DNA from: a virus
Virus record (IMG/VR): IMGVR_UViG_3300010885_021556
Location: 1 to 43,834 of that record
Length of the DNA: 43,834 nucleotides
Strand: one strand, 5' to 3'
This document shows positions 8,022 through 15,961 of this stretch, in pieces; position 1 is the stretch's first letter; each line of letters begins with the position of its first letter. Under the pieces are notes generated by a model, which worked only from the letters and a program-made list of their open reading frames with translations, did not search any database and was not told the DNA's origin. The translations under genes and the position numbers were made by a program.

Positions 8022-8605
8022 TTAGCACTCCAAGTAACTTCTCGTCTTACCTGAGAAAAGTCTGGAACTTCTCCCCTATATATGTTAGGAGTATACTTTG
8101 TTGCAGCGGGTCTAGCGTTAGGCGCAGGGACATTCTTAAACGATTTAGTAGCTTTTACGCCTAAATCTGTTTTTCCGTTGTTTACCCCAATAGAGTAGTT
8201 GTTTAGTTTTGCGCCTTTTGTAGTCAAAGATTGGTTAGCTAATTCAGCCTCAAAATCTCTTTTTCCAGAATTAGTACCTGCGGCGGCATCTGCATCCCCA
8301 AGTTTATCTGCACCAATGGATACCTCAAGTTGATAAGCCATATTTCCACTACCAAATAAATGACTAACTTCTAAAACCGTCCAATATCCGGACATGCCTT
8401 GATCTAAGTTATCTAGGTATATAACCTCTCCTACTTGAACGTTTGCGTCTCCCGCAAGAGTGACCGTTCCACGATAGTTGTAGCGGTAGCCTTCGGCAAT
8501 ATCCTCAGCAATGTATTTAGCGTCAGCTAAGCTAGTAGCAACTTCAAAAGGAAGGTGTTTTACAAATTTTGCTTTTTTAGGTTGTTTGCTATGTGGACTG
8601 GTCAT
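8018..8605 (-). CDS. Baseplate hub protein, second (C-terminal) half of a gpD-like hub
   Basis: A 195-residue protein. The EVATSLADAKYIAEDIAEGYRYNYRGTV-type region and the following GDANVQVGEVIYLDNLDQGMSGYWTVLEVSHLFG resemble the last beta domain of phage late-control gpD/VgrG-like hubs. The C-terminal 85 residues look disordered and contain YTPNIYRGEVPDFSQVRREV. It overlaps the gpD N-terminal-type gene by 4 nt (ATGA). The N-terminus is Lys-rich (KQPKKAKFVKH), as is the C-terminus of its partner. I infer that the two chains form one hub ring. The match is by sequence character only. Confidence 0.55.
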   Translation of the reverse strand: MTSPHSKQPKKAKFVKHLPFEVATSLADAKYIAEDIAEGYRYNYRGTVTLAGDANVQVGEVIYLDNLDQGMSGYWTVLEVSHLFGSGNMAYQLEVSIGADKLGDADAAAGTNSGKRDFEAELANQSLTTKGAKLNNYSIGVNNGKTDLGVKATKSFKNVPAPNARPAATKYTPNIYRGEVPDFSQVRREVTWSAK

Positions 8606-9441
8606 TTTTTCAAGAATTTCTTATTAGGTACGACCGCTCCAAGAGTTTTCTTAGCTGCAGGCTTAATTGCGTGTTTGGTTGCGATAGGTTTGTTATTTGT
8701 TTGATGTAGGCCACTTACTACTCGGTCTACTGTAGATCCTACAAAGTCTGGTGTTTCATCAGATACATGGGGTACAAAATCAAAAATTGTACCCATTTGC
8801 TGAATAACTCTAGATGTAGGGGCAGCACCTTCTTTAAAGAAATAAGAAGATTTAGGTTTGCTAGAGGTAGCTAATTTATTTTTAGACATAAAGTAAATTG
8901 TAGTTCCGTTTATTTTTAGTCCAAAACCAGTTTGTTTAGCTAAACGTCGAAGCAATTGCCAATCACTTTGACCACCTTGACCAATACTAGAAAACACTCT
9001 AGGGTGGCGTTGAGTAACCGCTTTCATGCCGTACTGTTTTGCAATTTTTTGCACTATTTGGTCAGCCGTAACGTTTTTGTAAATTTTTTGTTTAGTATTT
9101 TTTAACAAGTAAGTTGGTGAAGCACATATGATGGTGGTTGAGTTGTCTGCTACTGTTCCAGGGATAACTGTATGTACGTAGCCAACCCAGGTAGCTTTTG
9201 CTTGACCACCCGAGTAGTTAAAGGTTACTGGGTCTCCAGAACCAATAAACGTACTAGAGTCCTCAACTTTTCCGGCATACTTAAGCACTAGCAAGTCGTG
9301 ATGCTCAAACTTTTGTTCTAACCTTGCACTTAAAAGAGTTAAAGGAAAATTAGGGTTTAGCTCAAAGATTACTTCCCTACTTGAGTCTCTTTCTATAGGG
9401 GTAACAACAAGTTTCTTTTTAGTTAATGGTACTGCAGCCAT
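8602..9441 (-). CDS. Baseplate hub protein, gpD-like
   Basis: A 279-residue protein with features of phage late-control D proteins. It has an early beta domain (NFPLTLLSARLEQKFEHHDLLVL), a GDPVTFNYSG turn, ASPTYLLKN, and the diagnostic VTADQIVQKIAKQYGM...SDWQLLRRLAKQTGFGLKINGTTIYF segment (about 140-205). These proteins form the trimeric hub linking tube and spike. Typical gpD hubs are longer and include a further C-terminal beta domain; here that part appears to be the next gene, overlapping by 4 nt. The last 40 residues are Lys-rich. It is one nucleotide from the LysM gene before it. Confidence 0.75.
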   Translation of the reverse strand: MAAVPLTKKKLVVTPIERDSSREVIFELNPNFPLTLLSARLEQKFEHHDLLVLKYAGKVEDSSTFIGSGDPVTFNYSGGQAKATWVGYVHTVIPGTVADNSTTIICASPTYLLKNTKQKIYKNVTADQIVQKIAKQYGMKAVTQRHPRVFSSIGQGGQSDWQLLRRLAKQTGFGLKINGTTIYFMSKNKLATSSKPKSSYFFKEGAAPTSRVIQQMGTIFDFVPHVSDETPDFVGSTVDRVVSGLHQTNNKPIATKHAIKPAAKKTLGAVVPNKKFLKK

Positions 9442-9442
9442 A

Positions 9443-9724
9443 TTAACTCCTTGGAATTCTTATGATAGTTCCAGGCTTAATAGAAAAAGCATCAGGAATA
9501 TCTGGGTTAATATCCAAAAGTTCCCACCAACGTGTAGCGTCAGACAAATACACAGCGGCTAAATAATCTAGGCGGTCTCCGTCAACCCAGGTGTACTCAA
9601 TGTACGTAACTCTAGTAGACTCAGGAAAAGCTCGATAAACCGTCCAGTTATAAGCTTGAGTAGACTTGTTCTTAATCTGTTGGGCGTCGCCATCATAATA
9701 ACGAGAGTTTCTATAAACCGCCAT
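9443..9724 (-). CDS. LysM-domain baseplate protein (T4 gp53-like)
   Basis: A 93-residue protein. The pattern YIEYTWVDGDRLDYLAAVYL...TRWWELLDINPDIPDAFSIKPGTIIRIP (about 42-91) is a LysM-type fold as found in T4 gp53 and similar tail proteins: D.LD.LA..YLG....WW...N. It sits between a tail protein of about 570 residues and the gpD-like hub, the usual place for the LysM protein that bridges the tube initiator and wedge. Its ATG at 9724 overlaps the previous stop as TAATG. Structural binding rather than peptidoglycan recognition is likely. Confidence 0.8.
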   Translation of the reverse strand: MAVYRNSRYYDGDAQQIKNKSTQAYNWTVYRAFPESTRVTYIEYTWVDGDRLDYLAAVYLSDATRWWELLDINPDIPDAFSIKPGTIIRIPRS

Positions 9725-11448
9725 TATGCCTTCTTTCCTTGGTAACCACTGTAAGGGTTAGTAGCGTTATTAGCTTTGATAATTGGGCTAAGGTTGTTAA
9801 GTGCATCTGCTTGAAGATACTTAGAGCCCTTAGTTGGGATATCAGGAATACGCTCAAGTTGAATCTGCACTACAGTTCTAATAGGGATCATTTCTCTAGT
9901 AAACATGCTATGTTCAATAGACAAACTGCTAAGGACTACCTTATATCGCATGTGATCAGAGACTTTAAATACAAAAGGAATTTGAGCAATATAACCCATA
10001 TTAGCCGTAAGCATTTCGAGTTTGTCTTTAGGGTTTCTTCCTAAAAGTGTAGACTCTTGTGGATTTCCATTAAGAACTCTAAATAAGTACTCAAGATCGT
10101 ACTCAGTTCCTCTGTGTAAAATTCCAGCGCATTGTTCTGGATCCATATCTACAGGGTATGGCCCTCTTTGAAGAACAGTTCCCGCAGGTTGGTCTCGTTT
10201 CCAAGCACGCATAGTGTTCATGTCTGCTACGCGGTCAAGCAAGATATTTACAGTAATGTACCCACCAATACCCGCAGCTACTAAAACTGCCCCGTTTTCA
10301 TTAGGTCGTGTCCAGTCAACTTGACTATTTGAGTTCATGCTGTAGCTAAGGTATTGAGGGTTGTATAAAAACCTAAATCCCCAAAAACGATTTAAAGCGG
10401 CAGCTTTAGAATACTTATCTGCATTTGGAGCTTTTCCAGAAGAAATATCTACGGTATCTGGGTCAATGTAAAAACTAGCGAGTTGATCATAAACGTTATC
10501 GTCAGAGTAATTTTTTTCAGCGTCATTCCAAATACGGGCAGCAAAATGTCTCGTAGCAATGTGTGGATATGGATTAAAGTTATCTGCTTTTTTAACAGAC
10601 TCAGGGGTTGTTATAGGGGGTGGGTTTCCTCCACCACCACCGCCGCCAGTTAAATTACAGTTTTTTGTAGCAGCCAGTAGTTTTTTAGCTTTTTGCCAAC
10701 CACTGTCTTTTTTATTAAAATCATAGTTATATTCTCGTTTATTGTTTAACTTATCTTCCCTAATAAGTTGACCTAGTTCGTTAAAGTATTTAACCGTGAT
10801 TGTTACTTCCCATTTAGGGCCAAGGTTCTTGTTTGTTTCTTCCGCCGTACGGTTTACTTGTACAGCGTTATGTAACCATCTACGAGCCCATAACCTTGTT
10901 TTAGAGCAGTACTCATATTCAGGATTTTGACCAAAAGCAAATCCTCCATCTGTTTGGCTTACGGTTTCAGGAACTCCTGGAGGAGTATCTTTTTTACTAA
11001 AAATAGAAGAAGGGATAGTAGTTCCAGAAGCAATACTTACGTCTGCCCAAATGCCATTAATTTGAACTTGCACTGTAAATTTAGGCGCAACAGTTCCATT
11101 AATACCTTTAGGTTTTAAAGTAAAATCATAGTACTTATCGTCAATTGTTCTAATGCCTTTTACATCACAAATAGTTTTTACTGACTCTTTAAATGTGGCG
11201 TAAGCACCGGTATCAAGAACTCTAGACTTTACGTTACCATCGCCTGAAATTGCAACTCCTCCATCAGGGATAACAGTGCTATTTTTATAAACTGTTATTC
11301 TGTAAATTACGTCAGAGTCAATCATCACAGACTTAGTTTTAGTAAACTTTACTCCGTAGATATCTGCGTATTGTTCTTTGTCTGTGCTGTACTTATTAAG
11401 CTCGTACGCATCAACTGTGTATTTATAGCCTGCAGGTGCTGTCGCCAT
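9724..11448 (-). CDS. Tail tip/baseplate protein following the tape measure
   Basis: A 574-residue protein. The first 270 residues form a beta-rich region (YRITVYKN, GGVAISGDG, KFTVQVQING) ending in a seven-Gly linker near residues 270-276. The C-terminal part (about 345-560) has RFWGFRFLYNPQYLSYSMN, VNILLDRVADMNTM, an AGILHRGTEYDLEYLFRVLNG stretch and MRYKVVLSSLSIEHSMFTREMIPIRTVVQIQLERIPD. This is the pattern of proteins encoded between tape measure and LysM genes in myophages and contractile injection systems, which connect tube to hub. The N-terminal domain looks like an addition. The TAATG overlap with the tape measure gene indicates coupling. Confidence 0.55.
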   Translation of the reverse strand: MATAPAGYKYTVDAYELNKYSTDKEQYADIYGVKFTKTKSVMIDSDVIYRITVYKNSTVIPDGGVAISGDGNVKSRVLDTGAYATFKESVKTICDVKGIRTIDDKYYDFTLKPKGINGTVAPKFTVQVQINGIWADVSIASGTTIPSSIFSKKDTPPGVPETVSQTDGGFAFGQNPEYEYCSKTRLWARRWLHNAVQVNRTAEETNKNLGPKWEVTITVKYFNELGQLIREDKLNNKREYNYDFNKKDSGWQKAKKLLAATKNCNLTGGGGGGGNPPPITTPESVKKADNFNPYPHIATRHFAARIWNDAEKNYSDDNVYDQLASFYIDPDTVDISSGKAPNADKYSKAAALNRFWGFRFLYNPQYLSYSMNSNSQVDWTRPNENGAVLVAAGIGGYITVNILLDRVADMNTMRAWKRDQPAGTVLQRGPYPVDMDPEQCAGILHRGTEYDLEYLFRVLNGNPQESTLLGRNPKDKLEMLTANMGYIAQIPFVFKVSDHMRYKVVLSSLSIEHSMFTREMIPIRTVVQIQLERIPDIPTKGSKYLQADALNNLSPIIKANNATNPYSGYQGKKA

Positions 11449-14321
11449 TAGTACGCCCCTATCTTCTTAAGGTCTTTATCATTAGCAATTGCGGCTTTAA
11501 ATTTTTCAAGAAGAAGCTGTACTTCTCCGTCGCTAGCCTTAGCAATGTTAACTGTCATGTTTACGTTAATAGACGTATCAGAACTACGGCCAGAGTTTCT
11601 TAAACGATCAGCCTGGCCCTTATTAAGTACCATTTCATCATCATGTAGGTAGGCAAGACCTTCTTGTGTTCTATCAGTGCCGTAGAAATGGGCCGGAATA
11701 CCAGCTGATTTTGCTGCGGCTTCAGCGTCATCTAAGAATTGAGAGAAAGACCCGTTCTTATACGCAGACCAAGCTTTCCAGTTCTGACCTTCGTTAGAAA
11801 TATTCCAAGCAGCTTTAACGTTGAATGATGGATCAAATAAACGCTTTGCATCTCTCCATTGACCGCCAGGGTACTTCTTGGGATCTTTAAGACTTCTAAT
11901 TTGGAACACACCCATGCTTGGGCCGTAAGTCTTATCAGTAAGACCTTTATCTCCCAAGGCTTTTGTACGCCCACCTGATTCAGCTAAAGCAACTGCAAAA
12001 GCAGTTTGTAGCGCTTTGCCACGGAAACCTTGAGCATGCAACGCTTTTAGCAAACCCTTACGAGAACCAAAAGCCATACCTCCAGAGTCTCCAGAAGCTG
12101 CAGTCATTTTATTGTCGCCCATCAAACCATCTAATACAGAAGATCCTTTACCCTTTTGTTTAGCCCAATCCACAGCTCCAGAATCAGAAACGTCTGAGTA
12201 TGAAAGTGGACCGCCTTGTTGAATCATTGCTAGAAGTTGACCTCCAGCGTAAGCAGTTCCTGATGGAGTACTGCCTCCCAACACAAACTGTGACAATTCT
12301 TTAGCCATGTCACCGGACTTATCATTGCTGAATAAACCAGCAACGCTTGATTTAATTTTTCCAAAAATGCTCTTAGGATCTACAGACTGTTTGGTTGCTT
12401 TGTCTTTGCGTACTTCAAAGTGAAGGTGCGGACCAGTAGAAGATCCAGAACCTGGTGCGCCCTTTTTACCGCCAGAGTAAGCAATCAAATCTCCCTGACT
12501 AACTTTTTGTCCAACTCTTACTACTGCACGACTTAGGTGTGCGTAGTATGTATAAAATCCTTCATGCTTAATAACAACGTATAAACCAAAACTTCTTGAA
12601 GAGTTTGGTTGAGTGGTTACTTGGTCTACAACACCATCTGCTGCTGCAAGCACTGGGCTTCCAACAGGCATTGCGTAATCAATACCACCATGATGGTGAC
12701 GTTCTTTAGGGTTGTTTGGATCAGTTCTCCAACCATATGCTGATGAAACATACTTTGAGTTTGGCGCTGGATTGATTCCTACAGTCTGTGCACCACCGGC
12801 ACTTGCTGGTCCAGAGCTATCTCCACCACCTTTACCAAATAGTTGGCCAATTGCATTTGAACCGCCACCGACCAAAGCACCAATTAAGCCGGTAACTAAA
12901 GCTCCTGGTCCAGTACCTGCACCAATCAACGCTCCAGAACCAGCACCAAGTGCGGTGCTACTCAGCAATGATCCCCAATCAAATCCACCCTTTGCTTTAG
13001 CAGCTTTATAACCGCCGTAGGCTGATAGAGCAGAACCCAAAACAGGTATTGCCTTGCCACCTGCGCCAGCAAACTTGCTTGCGCCTCCAGCAATTGCTGA
13101 TCCTCCAGCCTTAAGAGCACCTCCGGCACCTCCGCCAAAAGCCATACGCATCATAAGGAGGTTTGAAAGGCTTCCCATAGCTCCTGAAACAGTTGCTCCT
13201 GCGCCACCTGCCATAGGCATGGTCTCTAGAACGCCTTTGAGGGCCGCTAAGCCGTTTACAACGCCAGGTAGGGTCTCTGCTAGGGCAGCCATGCCGTTAT
13301 TGACTCCAGCGGCTACTCCAAGGGCTCCCTGATAACCAGCTACAGCTCCTTGCTCAGTTCCTTGTAGAAGTCGGTTCTGTGAGCTTTGAAAGTTAAAGTT
13401 ACTTGATTGAACGCCACCACCAACGCCCATAGTTCCAAGCATGCCCTTAGCGCTACCCATTTGTTTTGCAGTAAGGGGCTTACCATTTTTAAATCGAGCC
13501 ATAAGCCCGCTTGTGTATAGGCTGAAGAGGTTTGAATCCCCACCAGCAATAGTCATGATTGTTTGGTACTCAATGCTGTTTGGACTAAACATTGCTTCAG
13601 GGTTCTTAGGTGTACGACCCCGGTATATCTTTGTATAAAGTTCGTTAATAATTTCGTTAGGCGGACGAAGGTTTCCTTCTCTATCGCGTACACGAATGCC
13701 TAGTCGAAGCATATTCATGCCGTTTTGTCCAGCGTATGCCCCAGCTGCCTGCTCATTACTCATGCCGCTAATGGCGCTCATTCCGCCAAGCTGACTCATA
13801 ATTCTTTGTGTGCTAACGGACTGTGCGCCGTAACCACCCTGAGACAATATCTGTCCCATAGCCATAGTAGGTCCCATAGCACTTGTTGCGTTTCCGCGAC
13901 CTGCCATAGAATTAGCAGAAGTAATAACTCCTCTAGCGCCTATTCGGCCTGAGGAGTACATTGCAACGTTTTCAGCACTAAGACGCTGTGTTACTGCAGT
14001 CATAGTGCTTGGCATAATGCCCATAGCAGCTGAACCAACAGCCATTGCACCCATTGCTAGCTTTTGTCCACCGGACATAGAAGGCATGGATGCGAGGCTG
14101 TTGCCCATTGTGCTAGTAGGTTTACCACTAGCTGAATCTTGTGTTTTAGCAACGCCTTCTACATGTGCACGTATTTTGGCGTAAGTTTTTTCAAGTTCTT
14201 TAGCAGTCTTAAGAACGTTTCCAAAACCTTTATTAGCGGTATCAGTTAACTTTTCGACACTCTTTTGACCGGTGAAAGCTTCGTCTCCACCGGTGCCAAA
14301 GTTACCTCTAGCTTCTGCCAC
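11448..14321 (-). CDS. Tail tape measure protein with M23 peptidase and lysozyme-like domains
   Basis: A 957-residue protein starting at GTG (14321). The N-terminus has a helical region and a long Met/Gly/Ala-rich segment; at about 380-490 there are hydrophobic Gly/Ala stretches (ALVTGLIGALVGGG). A complete M23 metallopeptidase domain spans about 520-650: GWRTDP, the zinc motif HHHGGIDYAMPVGSP near 543, YYAHLS, and GPHLHFEV near 630. A lysozyme/transglycosylase-like domain follows (about 755-860: FAVALAESGG, YGPSMGVFQIR, SFNVKAAW). The C-terminus has HDDEMVLNKGQADRLRNSG, a common tape-measure ending. The protein sets tail length and probably opens peptidoglycan during DNA entry. It follows the tail chaperone frames by one base. 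Confidence 0.9.
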   Translation of the reverse strand: MAEARGNFGTGGDEAFTGQKSVEKLTDTANKGFGNVLKTAKELEKTYAKIRAHVEGVAKTQDSASGKPTSTMGNSLASMPSMSGGQKLAMGAMAVGSAAMGIMPSTMTAVTQRLSAENVAMYSSGRIGARGVITSANSMAGRGNATSAMGPTMAMGQILSQGGYGAQSVSTQRIMSQLGGMSAISGMSNEQAAGAYAGQNGMNMLRLGIRVRDREGNLRPPNEIINELYTKIYRGRTPKNPEAMFSPNSIEYQTIMTIAGGDSNLFSLYTSGLMARFKNGKPLTAKQMGSAKGMLGTMGVGGGVQSSNFNFQSSQNRLLQGTEQGAVAGYQGALGVAAGVNNGMAALAETLPGVVNGLAALKGVLETMPMAGGAGATVSGAMGSLSNLLMMRMAFGGGAGGALKAGGSAIAGGASKFAGAGGKAIPVLGSALSAYGGYKAAKAKGGFDWGSLLSSTALGAGSGALIGAGTGPGALVTGLIGALVGGGSNAIGQLFGKGGGDSSGPASAGGAQTVGINPAPNSKYVSSAYGWRTDPNNPKERHHHGGIDYAMPVGSPVLAAADGVVDQVTTQPNSSRSFGLYVVIKHEGFYTYYAHLSRAVVRVGQKVSQGDLIAYSGGKKGAPGSGSSTGPHLHFEVRKDKATKQSVDPKSIFGKIKSSVAGLFSNDKSGDMAKELSQFVLGGSTPSGTAYAGGQLLAMIQQGGPLSYSDVSDSGAVDWAKQKGKGSSVLDGLMGDNKMTAASGDSGGMAFGSRKGLLKALHAQGFRGKALQTAFAVALAESGGRTKALGDKGLTDKTYGPSMGVFQIRSLKDPKKYPGGQWRDAKRLFDPSFNVKAAWNISNEGQNWKAWSAYKNGSFSQFLDDAEAAAKSAGIPAHFYGTDRTQEGLAYLHDDEMVLNKGQADRLRNSGRSSDTSINVNMTVNIAKASDGEVQLLLEKFKAAIANDKDLKKIGAY

Positions 14322-14322
14322 G

Positions 14323-14481
14323 CTATCTCACCACCCTAGGTCTCATTGCTGCTTTAGATAAGAAAACTAACCGTTCTCTTACCGTAAGGTTTCTTAACTC
14401 TGTCAATGACCAGCCCGGAAAGTACTGGGCCAACATGTCGTATGAGTCAATTACATCTTGGTAACTAGTTTCACGAACGAA
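14323..14481 (-). CDS. Frameshifted extension of the tail assembly chaperone (no start of its own)
   Basis: An open frame of 52 codons lies +1 to the chaperone gene. It enters across that gene's last codons and ends at a TAG one base before the tape measure start region. It reads YDMLAQYFPGWSLTELRNLT then VRERLVFLSKAAM, which matches the character of the second half of tail assembly chaperones (an L..yFpgWs..ElrnLtv.Er pattern). No good start codon with a ribosome site is available; the only in-frame ATGs are deep inside. Slippage at UUU_CGU (14482-14477) would give a fusion of about 325 residues. Position, frame and size all fit the lambda G-GT logic. The shift direction and its efficiency are inferred. 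Confidence 0.65.
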   Translation of the reverse strand, partial: FVRETSYQDVIDSYDMLAQYFPGWSLTELRNLTVRERLVFLSKAAMRPRVVR

Positions 14482-15301
14482 ACAACTCTGCCAGGGTTAG
14501 TGGCAGTTGTACCTCCTGGCCGCATTTTCCGCAAGCCTTTTTAATTTCGCTCAGTTGTGGTCCAGGATTACGTTTTGCAATTTCTTCTAGAATGTCACGG
14601 CGGTCTTTAATACCAAGATTCTTGATGCGAACATCTCCTAGTACTGGTTGATCACCGATCTCTGACACGCAAGAAGCTAACAAAAGAGTGTCTAGCTCTG
14701 CTGAGTTCTTATTTGGAGCGTTAATGATTTTTGCTTGGACATCTCCGGTAGGCAAAGAAACCTTTGCAACTCCGGCCTTTAAGTTCATAGTAAATCTACG
14801 ATCATTAATAGGATCTTCAAGCTCTTTAATCTCTACATCCGTATTTAGATCAATTGTGAATGTTTGAACTTCTGGGCACTTATCGCACACAGCTTCAACC
14901 ACAATTTCTGATCCAAAAGTTGCTTTTCTAATGGCTAGAAGAAGCATCTCTCGATCTCCTGCAAGCAATTGTCCAAACATCTCTTTAGTAACTGGTTTCC
15001 CACCTACAGATACGGTTGCTTTTTCTAAGATAGTTAGCAAAGCTTTTCCAGGCTCAGAGATTCGAACAATTGCCTCTTCATCTGAACCAGTAAGCTCCCT
15101 AACTTCTGCTGTCTTCATTAGGTTTCCTTCAAAAGGGTCGTATAGACCTCCAGGAAGTTCAACTGTTGTTTCAGGAAGTGATGGGATTACTACCTCGGGG
15201 ATAGTAGGTGCCATCACTTCCTGAGCAACAATGTTGTTTACATCTTCTAGCAGTTTGTTAGCCATTGCCGGATTACTCGCGGCGTTAAGTGTTGTTTCCA
15301 T
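14471..15301 (-). CDS. Tail assembly chaperone / T4 gp26-like baseplate-family protein
   Basis: A 276-residue protein. It contains VRELTGSDEEAIVRI (about 67-81), a helical ALLTILEKATVSVGG region, and two CxxC pairs (C139/C142 and C257/C260) that probably form a zinc ribbon. This is the layout of the T4 gp26-like (T4_baseplate) family. In phages with one tube-to-tape-measure gene this protein acts as the tail assembly chaperone that coats the tape measure. The short form ends at TGA 14471. A second frame continues beyond it and probably gives a longer +1 form. Gene order tube - this - tape measure is canonical. METTL at 15301 is the chosen start; MANKL further in is an alternative. Confidence 0.75.
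   Translation of the reverse strand: METTLNAASNPAMANKLLEDVNNIVAQEVMAPTIPEVVIPSLPETTVELPGGLYDPFEGNLMKTAEVRELTGSDEEAIVRISEPGKALLTILEKATVSVGGKPVTKEMFGQLLAGDREMLLLAIRKATFGSEIVVEAVCDKCPEVQTFTIDLNTDVEIKELEDPINDRRFTMNLKAGVAKVSLPTGDVQAKIINAPNKNSAELDTLLLASCVSEIGDQPVLGDVRIKNLGIKDRRDILEEIAKRNPGPQLSEIKKACGKCGQEVQLPLTLAELFRS
14477..14482 (-). promoter_or_regulatory. Candidate +1 ribosomal frameshift site UUU_CGU
   Basis: The last codons of the chaperone read TTG TTT CGT TCG TGA. A Phe-tRNA (anticodon GAA) on UUU can slip forward one base to UUC, a better match, and then read GUU CGU GAA into the long second frame. The same UUU_CGU core drives +1 shifting in influenza A PA-X. The two frames overlap only from a TAA about 30 nt upstream to the TGA, and this is the best slippery site I see within that overlap. 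Confidence 0.55.
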
Positions 15302-15329
15302 GTTATATACCTATTCTGTATAGTTCTTA

Positions 15330-15947
15330 TTAGAATGTATCTGCAGATGCCTTGTAGTCAGCTGCGTACTTAGCGTCCCAACCTTCATGGACAAGAGTCA
15401 TTTCCTCAACCATTAGGCTGTTTCCACCAGCATCTAGGTTGCTGTATGAAAGGTTTGTAATCCACGCATTGTATACGCGGAAACGTAGAGCAACGTGTGG
15501 TGCTGCTCCTGCTCCTGCATTAGTTGCAGAGGAAACAAGTAGGCCTGCAGCGTTTGGATGGCTAAGAACTGAGATGTCCATATCGCAACGGAAATCTGCT
15601 CCAACGCCAGCCTTAGCTCCTGAGCTAATAACTGAGAAGAGACGCTTCATCCAAGCGTACTGTGAGGAATCCCCCAACATTACGCCCTTGCTAAGTGTTA
15701 CTGGGCTAAACGATGTTTGCCCAGGTAGTTGGTGAACAGTGGTGTTGTAACCACCTTCACGGTATTGGATTGCCTCAGTAGAGACTGTTAGGCCCGATAC
15801 TGAAGTGAATCCCATCTTTGCACTAAAACCCCAATCCTTAGGGGTAGCTTCATCGCTACTAGGCAAGAATTCAACCAAGAATCTAAAGTTACGGATTGGA
15901 TCCGTAGCCAAAGTACTTAGTACGTTAGTAAATGCTTGTTGAGCCAT
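15330..15947 (-). CDS. Tail tube protein (T4 gp19-like)
   Basis: A 205-residue protein. The family pattern is clear: DPIRNFRFLVEFLP near 16-29, MGFTSVSGLTVSTEAIQYREGGYNTTVHQLPGQTSF-type text near 45-80, VTLSKGVMLGDSSQYAW, and a C-terminal YNAWITNLSYSNLDAGGNSLMVEEMTLVHEGW. Tube proteins stack as hexameric rings inside the sheath and carry the DNA. It lies 14 nt after the sheath gene, as in most myoviruses. The ATG at 15947 gives the typical length of about 200 residues. Confidence 0.92.
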   Translation of the reverse strand: MAQQAFTNVLSTLATDPIRNFRFLVEFLPSSDEATPKDWGFSAKMGFTSVSGLTVSTEAIQYREGGYNTTVHQLPGQTSFSPVTLSKGVMLGDSSQYAWMKRLFSVISSGAKAGVGADFRCDMDISVLSHPNAAGLLVSSATNAGAGAAPHVALRFRVYNAWITNLSYSNLDAGGNSLMVEEMTLVHEGWDAKYAADYKASADTF

Positions 15948-15961
15948 TTTTGTTTATCTCC

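Noticed and set aside
14326-14470. Noncoding gap of 145 bp between chaperone and tape measure
   Set aside because: It is filled by the +1 frame described above, so it is not treated as noncoding or as a promoter region.
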